Shown here: piece after piece, positions 1-10,207 of the stretch
Numbering within the stretch: the first letter of the stretch is position 1
How the letters are laid out: the number at the start of each line of letters is the position of its first letter
Source: Areca catechu
Lineage: Eukaryota; Streptophyta; Magnoliopsida; Arecales; Arecaceae
Assembly: GCA_021397845.1 (NCBI GenBank)
Contig: CM038039.1
Coordinates: forward strand, 7,805,731 to 7,869,730
Length of the DNA: 64,000 bases
Direction: 5' to 3'
Program-made: the position numbers and the translations under genes
Notes under the pieces: generated by a model
Databases searched by the model: none
What the model was told of the DNA's origin: nothing
The model's input: the letters and a program-made list of their open reading frames with translations, nothing else

Positions 1-145
1 AGTTTCAATTATATTTTAGTCCGAAGACTTTATACTTGGAAGAATTTTTGTTCATTCACATGTACATTTACAAAGAAATGTTTCATTGAGAAGCTTTCAT
101 TGATGAGAAGATGATTTACATTCTTTCAAAAAAGAAAAGAAAAAG

Positions 146-736
146 TTACAGATCGCCTTCTACTGGAGTATCTTCAGTTTGGGTGAGGTTGATCGACTCA
201 ACCGCTTCTTCGGCTGTTGCAAGTACTTCGGAGGGACCTTCCCGTGATTCAGGCTCATTTGGATATTTGAGGTCAAACAGTTGAACTTCCGAAGTATCCA
301 GATTTGGGTAAAGGTTTTGCACCTCTTTCATCCCATCATTGAAGCCTGTCTTGTAGCTATAAGTCCCTGCTTCAGTCATTTCATCTTCGAAAGCCGAAGA
401 CTTCTTATAATTTTCTATTGCCCTTCTCAGTTGATCCTTTAAAGATCGAATCTCTTCAGCTGATGATTCGGTCTTTTCAGCTGCTTCTTCAGCTTTCTTG
501 ACAGCTTCTTCAGTCTTTAGATGAGCTTCCTTGATTGAAGATTTAAGGGACCGAATCTTTTTCTTCTTCTTTCTGAGCTTCGCGTCTTGCTCGGAGTTCT
601 TTGATTGAACTCTTTCCACATCGGACTTCAGGCTTAGAATAAGAGCGTTACTTTGAGCAAGCTTTTCTTCTATAGCCTGCCTTTGTTCTTCGGCTATCGT
701 CTTCTCAGACTTAGCTGCCTTCACTCTATCTTTCAT
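146..736 (-). CDS. C-terminal coiled-coil exon of the antisense gene of gypsy element A
   Basis: An open frame of 196 codons on the minus strand. From about residue 5 to 115 it is dominated by Lys/Glu/Ala heptad-like sequence (for example EEAVKKAEEAAEKTE), which predicts a long coiled coil. An acidic tail ends in VEGDL. It is the last part of the gene that begins at 2202. The equivalent place in element B2 (41566-42278) is also a Glu/Lys-rich coiled coil, supporting one conserved architecture: Transposase_28 domain, basic/proline-rich linker, coiled coil. The first in-frame Met is probably internal to a spliced exon rather than a true start. Its function in the retrotransposon is unknown. The segment from 1 to 145 would be its 3' untranslated region. 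Confidence 0.6.
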   Translation of the reverse strand: MKDRVKAAKSEKTIAEEQRQAIEEKLAQSNALILSLKSDVERVQSKNSEQDAKLRKKKKKIRSLKSSIKEAHLKTEEAVKKAEEAAEKTESSAEEIRSLKDQLRRAIENYKKSSAFEDEMTEAGTYSYKTGFNDGMKEVQNLYPNLDTSEVQLFDLKYPNEPESREGPSEVLATAEEAVESINLTQTEDTPVEGDL

Positions 737-962
737 CCTCTTGTAGTTATCCCTAAAATCAAAAATTCATTCTTCCATGACAGTGATATCATGGATTAGC
801 TATATTGACAAACAAAGAAGTTAGCAAAAATAGATCTACACTTTGGAAAGACAAAAAATCCGATGCTTACCCTCAGCATGGATGAATATGCTGAGTCAGA
901 GACATCTTTAATGCATCGGGATTTAGTGTTATCCCAATCCTTGGGAAGAAGCATGTGCTTCG

Positions 963-1412
963 TCAACTCTCGGGCCAGTTCAGGGTTCTCCAAGCCCTAT
1001 CCCTCAGAAAAAATGGTGAAGTCCACATTGCAACCTTCGTCCGAAGGAGCGCTCCTCGGGTCATCTTCGGAGCGGTATTTTGCCTTTCCTTTCCCTTTCT
1101 CCTTCGGAGATACGAGGAGAGATTCCCTGTTAAATTCCGAATCATATTAGTCCGGGGGGGCATCGGACGGGGACTCCTCGGAGGGGAACCCCTCGGAGAT
1201 GGATTTTTTGAAGGTTCTTTTGGTGGACTTGGCAATGAAGTTGGAGGCACTGTATCTTCATCCGATGCAGCCCTCATTGGAGAAATACCTGAAGCCTCTT
1301 CAGCTTTTGCTTTCTTTCGAGCTTCGGACTCTGGCGGGATTGGTACCACCCTCTTCCTTGAAGCCTGTCGAAGTTTCTCAAGCTTCGGTCTCATTGGTTC
1401 ACCTACAGTCAA
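963..1412 (-). CDS. Middle, proline/basic-rich exon of the antisense gene of gypsy element A
   Basis: Minus-strand frame rich in Pro, Arg, Lys and Ser (PPRSPRPMPP, PSPPKEPS), low complexity and probably disordered. It links the N-terminal Transposase_28-like block (1741-2202, continuing through about 1480-1700) to the coiled-coil block (146-736). The equivalent linker of element B2 (39085-39558) is likewise Pro/Glu/Arg-rich. Exon borders are not fixed; a short upstream exon is visible on the minus strand around 1480-1650, including the motif GFNTEWKAPR. A long plus-strand frame over the same interval is its antisense shadow. Confidence 0.5.
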   Translation of the reverse strand: MTVGEPMRPKLEKLRQASRKRVVPIPPESEARKKAKAEEASGISPMRAASDEDTVPPTSLPSPPKEPSKNPSPRGSPPRSPRPMPPRTNMIRNLTGNLSSYLRRRKGKERQNTAPKMTRGALLRTKVAMWTSPFFLRDRAWRTLNWPES

Positions 1413-1740
1413 AAGAAAGACAATTCCATCATTAAAAAAAAGAAGAAAAATCCAAAAACCGCTATCTCTATACCTAGTGCTGGGACTTCGCTGATATGGG
1501 CACGATGAAGGTTTTCTTCCTTCGGCAGTTCTTTGAACATGGAAATTTCTGGCTTTGATAAGGTTTCAAAATCTTTAAGATTGGCTTTCAGAACCCTCTT
1601 CCCAGCGTTCGCATCTAAACGCGGAGCTTTCCATTCAGTATTAAACCCCCAGTTGGTATAGTATACGAAGAAAAAACAGGACGTATGGTACTAGGAGTCT
1701 CTTTTATCATTCTTCGGCCCGGTCGAGGATCTATGACCCA

Positions 1741-2202
1741 CTATCCCTTACCATGAAAGTTCCTTTTCAATACAAACATGGAGGTAAATAGAGAAGTCTT
1801 CAGCTCTACATTTCGAAGTTTACAAAGAACTAGGAACCCGCAAATATTCTTAAAGCTATTCGGAGTCAGCTGAGTCGGAACTATCTGGTAAGGGTTAAAA
1901 TTTTTTGTAAAAAAAGGATGAAGCGGAAGCCGAAGACCAGTCTTAAGATGGTCTTCATATATAGCGATTGACCTCATAGGAGGGTTATCTACCCTTTCAT
2001 CAGGTTTTGGGAGGATTATTTTAAAGGTTCGCGGAATGTGAAAACGGTGCCGAATACTTTCTAACTTAGCAAGTGACAATGAGCTGGCAACTGTGTTGGG
2101 AGACCTCTCTGGACTCCTCTTCCTACCCGAATCTTTCCCCCTACTGGTTTCACTTCCTGGTAAATCCTTGCTGGTGGAAGGATTACTAATGGGCTTCGAC
2201 AT
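1741..2202 (-). CDS. N-terminal exon of a Transposase_28-like (putative gypsy-type transposon) protein
   Basis: Starts at an ATG at 2202 (MSKPISNP) after a pyrimidine-rich leader. A Ser/Arg/Lys-rich N-terminus of about 50 residues is followed by the block IYEDHLKTGLRLPLHPFF...VPTQLTPNSF, recognisable as the domain Pfam calls Transposase_28 (putative gypsy type transposon). The same LRLPLHPFF and VPTQL motifs recur on the plus strand in element B1 at about 36.88-36.96 kb. The frame stops at 1741, probably at or after an exon border, because homologous sequence (GFNTEWKAPR) follows near 1640. In spite of the Pfam name, no transposase catalytic residues are evident and the role is unknown. The gene runs opposite to the retrotransposon that carries it. 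Confidence 0.65.
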   Translation of the reverse strand: MSKPISNPSTSKDLPGSETSRGKDSGRKRSPERSPNTVASSLSLAKLESIRHRFHIPRTFKIILPKPDERVDNPPMRSIAIYEDHLKTGLRLPLHPFFTKNFNPYQIVPTQLTPNSFKNICGFLVLCKLRNVELKTSLFTSMFVLKRNFHGKG

Positions 2203-2349
2203 TGCAATGAAAGAAGAAGAAAGAGAAAGGAAGGACCTCTACCTCCAAAAGAAACGGGAGAGGCTGGTTGAAAGATAGCAGCGCAGAGCGAGAGGAAGAA
2301 GAAATGCGGGGGCGAAGAAGTTCTTCTTATGAAGTTCTCATTTTTATAG
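2203..2349 (-). promoter_or_regulatory. TATA box and leader of the antisense gene in element A
   Basis: On the minus strand CTATAAAAA lies at 2349-2341, about 140 bp before the ATG at 2202. It is followed by a C/T-rich leader (TCTTCTTCCTCTCG type), normal for plant mRNAs. This suggests the antisense gene has its own promoter inside the retrotransposon. Inferred from sequence only. Confidence 0.5.
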
Positions 2350-2775
2350 AGGCAGAGTGGTGGGATTTCACCACGATTCGGAGATCTCCTCGATCGTGCG
2401 TCGTATCCGTGGCGCCGGTCGTGGATACAATTCTCTAGGAGATCCATTAATGAGGTGATAATTGTAATCCACGTGAAAAGCCATAGATGGCCAGGATGGA
2501 TTTTCAATAGTGGTCAAGTCACAGATTGTCGACAGGTGTCCTGCCTCGATCAAATAAAAGCCCTTTTAACAAAATTCCTTAAAGAGATTTCCCAGATTTG
2601 AAACGTTTTTTTGAAGCAGCAATGGAGAATTGACACGTGCCTTCAGCACATTTCTCACGCCACCAAGCAGTTATTATGAGAGACAGGTGTCAGAAACACG
2701 CCATCATTACTTATCAATTTCTGCTAAACAACAAATTCAAATACTTCCATTTTTGAAATAAAATTATTTCGAACT

Positions 2776-2792
2776 TGGAAGTGGGGGGCAGC
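2776..2792 (+). other. Polypurine tract of element A
   Basis: GGAAGTGGGGGGCAGC directly precedes the LTR start TGTTATGG. This is the usual purine-rich primer site for plus-strand DNA synthesis in LTR retrotransposons and fixes both the LTR border and the plus orientation of the element. Confidence 0.75.
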
Positions 2793-2949
2793 TGTTATGG
2801 TATTCTGGTTCAATTTTAAAACAATTCCTGGTTCATCCTTTGAACCAATTCCAATTTTGGTTTGACAGTCAAATCAGTATACTAAGGGAAATATATTCTG
2901 GACTTGATGAAGATTCTGATCCACAAAAGGATACATTTTGTATCTCTGG

Positions 2950-3240
2950 CATCGTATCTTCAGCCTAGTCCGAAGACCAAGCTTATCAATTTAATATCTT
3001 CGGTTTCGTACTTTCAGCCTGGTCCGAAGACCCAGCCTATCAATTTTATATCTTCGGCTTCGTATCTTCAGCCTGGTCCGAGACCCAGCCTATCAATTTT
3101 ATATCTCCGGCTTCGTATCTTCAGCCTGGTCCAAAGACCAAACCTATCAATTTTATCTCCAGCTTTATATCTTCAGCCTAGTCCGAAGGCCAAGCCTATC
3201 AATTTAATGTCTTCGTATCTTCAGTCTAGTCCGAAGAGTA
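2950..3240 (+). repeat. Tandem repeat, about 54 bp x 5-6 copies, inside the LTR
   Basis: Copies of a unit with the core TTCAGCCTGGTCCGAAGACC start near 2959, 3013, 3067, 3120, 3172 and 3220, giving periods of 54, 54, 53, 52 and 48. It lies in the U3 part of the LTR, about 350 bp upstream of the TATA box, the usual place for LTR enhancer arrays. An enhancer function is inference. Confidence 0.85.
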
Positions 3241-3584
3241 TATTATCTTGTTTTCAGGATTACTGTAAGTATTTATCTATTTTTCCTTGTTGGTTCCAAA
3301 GAAGTTTATCCGAAGTGTATAGCTAACATTCCCTCTATGAGCGCTACTAAAGAGAATGTTGGGTTCACTTCGGATTTTCTCTAACAGAATGTGGCTTATG
3401 GAACATGTGGCCTTTTCTAACCCCAGTCAGTTGAAGTTTGTTCTGGTTGTTGCAACCACTCACATGGTCAATAATCCCAGATTGGATAACTACGGAATAA
3501 TTAATCTTCCGACCACCACTATTTATAGTTATGAGGAAGTTCTGTTTGCCTAACTCTCATAACCGTAAGTAGTTATACTTATAC

Positions 3585-3596
3585 CTATAAATACAG
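3585..3596 (+). promoter_or_regulatory. TATA box of the element A LTR
   Basis: CTATAAATACAG sits within the LTR, followed by a CT-rich initiator region (TCTTTCTCTCTCTCTG, about 3647). It marks the likely U3/R transition and confirms plus orientation. Confidence 0.55.
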
Positions 3597-3983
3597 GTAA
3601 GAGGGGACATTCGGGATAAGCTAAGCTAGCCCAGATCATTCGAATTCTTTCTCTCTCTCTGTTTTCGAGCTCTCCATACTGCTGCCTGAGTTCTTGCTAA
3701 CTTTGGCATCGGAGTGTTCCCCGTCGGAAGATTTCCGGTCAGGGGATCTGTTTTGCAGGTTCCGGTTGACGGTGATCCTGCGGACAAACCACTTCATCCG
3801 ATTGGTGAGGGCTCAGCGTCAACACATACAATAGAAGATCGATCATTAGATGTGCTGATAAGAACATTTTCTATTGAGCTGACTGTGGCGGCTAAAGAAA
3901 CTAAGTACAGTTGTTCTTGGAGATCCTGTATTCGCATCACTATTAACTTCCTCTCTCTTTACTTCAGTTGAGGAAGAGCAACA

Positions 3984-5277
3984 AGGAAAGCACGTTGATA
4001 GTTGGGTTGCATTACTAAATTAAGATTTAGCAGTCAGGCATGGCTACCATGCCTTCTGTCATATGCATTACACCAGACCAGTTGTATGCACCGCCCTGGC
4101 TTCCCATGGCAAGTTTTTGTGCCAACTAATTGATGAGCTTGTCCTGGGTATGCATAATATTTAATCGCTTTTAATAACAAGTTCAGGAGTCATCGCATAA
4201 TTTAATTTGGAGTTTTTTCAGATTAATCCCTGAATTTTTTTTTTTTTTAATATTTGCGTATTAATCCCTATATTTATTCATATTTGTATCAAATTTCTTA
4301 TAAAGCTCTTCCTTTGTACGAACTAGTTTAGTTTTCATCGACCGAAGCCGGTTATAAAGTTAACTAGGATTGCTAAAGAATGAATACACGATTGTCTTAA
4401 CAGCAAATGGGTCTCATTACTTGCCTCCTCTTGCTCACTTCAATCTTTTCCTACACAAGACGGACCGGCAGCATAGGTTGGGAGGTGGTTAAAGTTTGAA
4501 AATTAAGGATAAAATATCCAAAAGATATAAAATTAATTGTATATTTCCATTCTTTTCTAGTTAACTTGAAGTATATGTGTCATAGCATGTTTACATGATT
4601 TAAAAATTTAAACATAAACAAGAAAAGAAAATTTAATAAGATTTTAGGGATTAATTTACCAAAAAAACCTTTTAGTTTTGTTTTCCTTATCTCATTTCTA
4701 ATTTGGATATCCGCTTAAGTTATCTGCCTCTAATTATTTGGCACGCCAGCAGAAGAGATGAGGCAAGAAGAACAAGAAGTTTATACGATAAGGCCAGGCT
4801 TTGGAGCGGAGCTTTCAGGATAATAGATTCCAATGGAAAGGTGGTTCACATAAACCAAAAAACTTAGAAATTACAAATCCATTATCTGCTTTCCTGCCAG
4901 CCGCAAAATAATCCCTGGATAACTTACGCCGACATCCAAACATGACCATAATGCGGCACGAAGCAACTTCAATTCCACCAGAGTTATAAAGAGAATATTT
5001 CAACGACTAATCAAGCTGAATCCTATCACGGTGACCTAATTTGATCATGGTTAACCGTACATCTATCTGTGTTGACTGGTGATGGGTTTCATTTGGGTGC
5101 CAACTAGTTCAGCTGGTAAAATCGTTGGATGTTAGATTTTAATGACCTTGTTTGAACTATTTTCCTTTAAAGGCTGTGGCCTGCTGCCAAGTGTGTTCCA
5201 CTGCTACCTAAACGACACGTGTATCCCAAATTATTATAGAACAAAAACAAAGGTCCATGACATCTTTCGCATGGTAA

Positions 5278-5311
<34 letters not shown>

Positions 5312-8090
5312 AAACGAAGATAAAAAGGAAGGGAAGATCTCATTTATATTTATCAAACTTGTAAAGAAACAAACAGCAAAGTTACATCAATATTATAAGC
5401 TCAGCACATTCAGGCATCCCCGGACTTGTAAAAATGCAAAACCTAGCAAAAGCATTGATAGTTTTGTTCTGGGACGTACGGTTTAGCACAGTATAGGTAT
5501 CGCATATTTCCTGCAATGCGGATATGCGATCCCATAGATGTGAGTTGGATTTATTTTGGTTATATATCTTTCTAGCTAGCTGCATGGTTCGGATTTTGGT
5601 AGTTTTAGCCTATAAAGGGTTTATAAGATGATGTTGGTGGACAAGCTTTTCGCTCTGCAAACTACTACTCACTCGTCTAATAAAAAAAACCCTTACATTC
5701 TCTCATGAACCCTAAACATTTGAGTTGGACCTGCATCTCGTGCAGACTAATGCAAGTATGACTTAGTGGGTCACGTCAGGTTAATGCTTACAAGCTAGAA
5801 CACGAGTGATGGATGGTAGGAGAGTGTATGGAAGAATCGGTAAACTTCACTCACAACCAGTTGATTCACGGGCCAACTCCACTCCTAAAAGGTTGGGGTC
5901 ATATAAATGGTTTTTTCTTGAAATCTCTAGGTGCTGTTTCAAAATTATTGGTTTTTAGCAGCAAACCCTAGCTTGGATGGACCCTAACTTTTCTTGTATC
6001 ATTACTTACGTTCTCCATGACTTGGAGGTTGAAATGGATTAATATTTTCAAGCTCATGAGCCCCTAGGATTCACAGCCAGTCTAACTTTGCTATTTTCGA
6101 AGTTTACCCTTAAATTTTTTTTTTTTTTTTTTTTTGAAATAAAAGATAGGCGAGCTTTTCCAGAACATCGTGATACAACCATGAAATGATCGAATTCCCT
6201 GAATCATGGCTTACGTTCATCTAAGTAAGTTGGATCTTATTCATAGAAAACTATCCATGCATAGGTGAGCTTTTTGTCAGTGCATGCATGTTGTTGGACA
6301 TGGTATGCAGCTTTAATGGACAGGCCCGTGAACCTTCTCTGCTTTTCTCGTTCGCCTGTTAAGCCATGACGTGCCTGGTACATCGTTTCATCTGAATCTG
6401 TAAAACTAATTTAATTATCATGTCCGAACGTTATATGAGGTCATGGGAGTAAGTATATCAAATTTGTCATCTAAATTTCTGCTGATGTTTCTTTTAGGTA
6501 GTATACCTTTATATTTCTATCACTTTGTCCCAATTTTGTTTTGTTTTCTTGCGTAGGAGCAAAGCCTATACTGCTCAGTTCGCCGTTGCCTTCTTTTTTG
6601 TGTGGAATCTTGTTGTCTTTACCTGTGCTTTTAACAATCACAAACTTGAGGCTGACTTCTTGCTTGGGTAATGGATGGAAAACCTTGGACAGGAAAATTT
6701 ACATCTATGGATGGCTTTTTGCTGGACAAAGTCACGATACCGAACGCTATTCAAGTCATTTTGTGGGCGTTGATGGATAAGGCATGATACCCCAAGGTGT
6801 TGCCTCCACAGCATCGAGGGTGCAAATAGATGATAAAATTTCTGAAATATTCTGAGATGCAAGTTTCTAGCTGCATTTCGCTGATATTGGGAGTGGGTCA
6901 TCGGCAGTCATTTCTCTTGCACTTTTTGAGGTTACTGAAATCCTGATCTGTGTTGAATGTAACACTTTTCTGTTTCTTTTAAAGCAATTTAACCCCTTTC
7001 TCTAATTCTATCTCTTGCCTCTAATAAATCTCCGGGCTGTAATATGTTCCGTTCAAGTTCAAGACATCATATAGGAGAAGGCTAAGAATGCTGAAGGAAG
7101 CATAGTATTTAGAATTGCTGGAACGTACCAAGTGGTAGGGGGCCTAAGTCAGAGATGTTTGGGATGTAGATAAGAATGATTTACTTGCTATCAGGAAAAG
7201 AATCTTTCTTTTCCTTGAAGTTGTGCTTTAAAAATGTTGGTGATGTCCAAGTCGCATTCCCTCTATGATGGACCGCATGAAGAAATAATAGAGGAGTTAC
7301 AGGAGGCGTTTAAGATGTAAAACAGATCTTGAGGTCCATGATATTTGTATGGAGTTTTTGTACCTCTAACTTTGAGAGGGATCGTGGGTCAGCGGGTCAT
7401 ATAAATGAGTTGCTGCTGATCAATTATTGTCTATCTATACATAATTTATTTATTGTTATAGCATTTTTCTTTGCAGTGAGTTATTGGAATATAGGTTGCA
7501 TTGGCCAACATGTAAACAATAAAGATCTTAGATTGTTGAATTTGGTTACATATTTTAGGAAATAGGTTCAGTAATTAAATTTTTCCAAATTGTCTATGTG
7601 CTTATCTTTTTATTCTTTCTTGATCTTTAATCATATGGTAGAAACGAAGTGATGTGCCTTAAAAAAAAGGGGGAAGAATATGACCTTCCAGATATGCGAT
7701 GCATTTGTATTGTACCAGGAGTCTAGGATTGAGATATAGGGATACAAGGTATGGCAGTTGGTATATGCAATATGCATGATGGGATAATGGATGTTGTAAT
7801 TTGATTTTGTCTAATTGAAGTTTTCTTTTGTTAATTATGTCTCTGGTTTTTTTTTATTTTAAGAAATATGAGAGGTTTCCATTATCCCTTTCCCACCTAA
7901 TTTGTCATAAAAATAATTTAGAACAAGAGATAGTTAGAAATAACAAATAATGAGAACAGTAAATGGAGATGAGCAAGCTTGTCTTTATCCGAGAATAAAT
8001 TGCTTTTGAATTATCTTAGGTTCACTCGGTGCGGTAGGTGGGCTCTAGCTTGGGTTTCATGCCAGTTCAATCGTTCATTCGGTGCTTTCT
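3984..8090. other. AT-rich intergenic DNA without a recognisable gene
   Basis: I see no protein domain, complete gene or terminal repeat here. Notable only are homopolymer runs (a T run at 5280-5304 going straight into A; a T run near 6115-6135) and a tRNA-like phrase around 5103-5130. All open frames are short and lack family resemblance. Confidence 0.6.
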
Positions 8091-8115
8091 TCAAATAGTG
8101 GATAGGTGCTGGGCA

Positions 8116-9999
8116 ATGGAGGGCATTCACAACAGAGCAACCGGTCGTGGCACTTTCGACTTCGGAGATGGTGACTGGACTTGGGCATGGATGGTTTAGG
8201 AGCCACCAAGAGAGCCATCGTGGACTTTACATAGGATCTCAGAGGGAGAGATTGACCAGCTTCAAGCTTATTTCCACAAAGTTTTGGAGCTCCCGGAAGC
8301 CATGTTGGAAGACTCCCGTCGACTGTGGAAGAACTTGTCCATCGTGGTAAGGAGCTGGGGACGGCAAGTTCCGACTGATTGGGTAGCGAAGGAGGTAAGG
8401 GCAAAGTGTAGACTTGATTATGACCCGGAGGTTTTCCCTATTGCAAAAGATCACCTCATTATCTGGTTTAGATCGGAGGACTGTTCTATCATGATGAAGG
8501 GGGGTTCCTGGTTCGTGGCTAGGCAATTATTGGCCATGGAGGCTTAGGAACCCGATTTTGTTCTGGGTCGCAGAGTAATCATAAAAACTATTATGTAGTT
8601 GAGGCTTCCGGGACTTTCGATGGAATACTGGGTGCTAATAGCTATTCTAGCCATCGTTGTAGACGTGGGTAAGCCTTTGTCCCTAGACGAGTTCACCGAC
8701 CTCTCGAGGAAGATGGGTTATGCCTGTGTTCGTGTAAAAATTGATGTAGGGAAACCCCTCAAACTTGGAGTTCTCATCAGGGGAAGGAAGGAGGCATTCT
8801 GGCAGCAGTTCATCTATGAGAATCTCCTAATGATATGTTACCAATGTGGGAGACTTGGTCGCTCGGACGACATCTACCATTTCACAGAGGTGGAACCCTT
8901 GTTGGACACTAATGATGGATCACTTCTTCCAGAGAATGTTGTGGCAGTTGGGGGGATTCCTGCTCGGAGGCTCTGGTACCCATGTTTGAGGAGGCGAAGG
9001 GGGCTGATAGGATAGGTCATCCCAGACTTGGCCCGTGGCTAGTGACTTCCCGCATTTGCCAACCCCAGACATCCAAAGTTCTAGCTAAGGGTAGGAGGGA
9101 TCATGACAAAGAGAAGATGCCATGCCCGGAATTATCAGACCCTAATTCATCCTTCCCACCCCTGAGCTCACCGAGGGTTATTTAATCTCCTTCGAGTTCA
9201 CCTCCGGATTCCAATGATTGGTAGAAACCATCTAAGGCTGCCCGTCATCGGTCACCAGTGACTTGTCCAGGGGATCCTTCCGGCGATGATGCTGCTACGG
9301 GTTTAGGGTTTATTGTTCTCGGCCCATTGGGGGATGCCATGGACATGGGCCTTCCTAATGGGCCGGATACCCATGATCAGGTGATGTCTAATCCCAGAGT
9401 TTTGTTGCTGAAGAGGAGTCAAAGCTCGTCAAAGGTGCCCATTCCATGTATCCCCGCCACCTCTCCTATGGTGTCTGCGCCAGCCACATTTGAAGTACCT
9501 TCAGTACAGGTGAGTCCGGCCTTACCCTGTTTGGATGGGGACCGGGGGGTAGGGGTTCTAAAGCTTCTACATCATCTCTTTGGTGAAAGGTTCAATGTCC
9601 CTGGTTCAGTCTTCATCTTTGGTACTTCATGGTGTCGGGCTAAGGAGGGAATCAGGTGTCAGCTTGGAGAAGATCAGAGGGATGGAAGGGGGTGCGGTCG
9701 GGGATGCAGTCAAGATCTCCCTTTCTCCTACCAAAGGCAAGCTTGTCGTCTCTATTTCTTTTACCGTGCCAATGAAGATGGGAGGCAGTGGGCCAGGGGG
9801 GTTGCAAGCTTCGTGCTTTGCCCTCAGGGGTTTGTCAGCCGAGACATCTGTAGGTGGTGAGGCCAATGTAATGAATCCAGTGGGGTCTCAAGTGGAAGAA
9901 GGGGCAGGCGGGAATAGGGAGCTTCATGGGCCTACTCATTCTGTAGATAAAGTTGCTTCTGTCTCATCATCCCAGCCTATGCTGGCTATTGTGGTGTAA
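8116..9999 (+). pseudogene. LINE A ORF1: DUF4283 / CCHC-type nucleic-acid-binding protein, broken
   Basis: ORF1 of plant L1 elements is an RNA-binding chaperone-like protein. Here the DUF4283 region runs from about 8240 to 8810 (FHKVLELPEAMLEDSRRLW; FWQQFIYENL). It is interrupted by in-frame stops near 8546 and 8596. The zinc knuckle at about 8836-8885 reads CYQCGRLGRSDDIY: the His has become Arg and the final Cys is Tyr. The part beyond 9000 is the low-complexity Pro/Ser/Gly-rich C-terminal tail, split over several frames. The same protein is much better preserved in LINE B at 52648-53565, and alignment to it identifies the stops. The start at 8116 is a guess from its position relative to LINE B. 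Confidence 0.8.
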
Positions 10000-10207
10000 C
10001 TCCCTAGAAGCACAAACCCACCAGTCACTTAAGCTGATGTTCCTGCAGGTGGAGTGGGGGAGACCTCGATCATGAATCCATAGTTGGTCAATTGAAGTTG
10101 TTTCCATTTGCTACTAGAGATGCTGTAGCTTTGGAACCTCCGGGTGATGTTGGCCTGGATGGTGCTAGTTCTCATTAAGGTACTCTCTACCTTATGTTCT
10201 GTTTCTA

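Larger units (their letters stand above)
1..3983 (+). mobile_element. 3' part of a Tat-lineage Ty3/gypsy LTR retrotransposon (element A)
   Basis: The 3' end of a plus-oriented LTR element. It carries an antisense Transposase_28-like gene (146-2202, minus), a polypurine tract (about 2776-2792) and a 3' LTR starting TGTTATGG at 2793. Gag-pol should lie to the left, outside the window. The order antisense gene, PPT, 3' LTR matches element B2 in this window, where the pol genes are present, so assignment to the Tat group is by internal comparison. Extra antisense frames between pol and the 3' LTR are known in this lineage. The downstream target duplication cannot be tested because the 5' LTR is missing. 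Confidence 0.8.
2793..3983 (+). repeat. 3' LTR of gypsy element A
   Basis: Begins TGTTATGG after the polypurine tract. It contains a 54-bp tandem array and a TATA box (CTATAAATACAG, 3585-3596), followed by sequence ending in a CA dinucleotide near 3980-3983. The stretch just after the TATA box (GCATCGGAGTGTTCCCC, about 3707) closely matches the LTR of element C at about 60191 (GCATCGGAGTGTCCCCC), so A and C are related families. The right border is approximate (CA at 3980 or 3983). Confidence 0.7.

Noticed and set aside
955..1494. Plus-strand frame of 179 codons
   Set aside because: Antisense shadow of the proline/basic-rich exon on the minus strand; no family resemblance.
5097..5165. tRNA- or SINE-like phrase TAGTTCAGCTGGTAAAATCG
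   Set aside because: Resembles an A box, but there is no good B box at the right distance and no cloverleaf.
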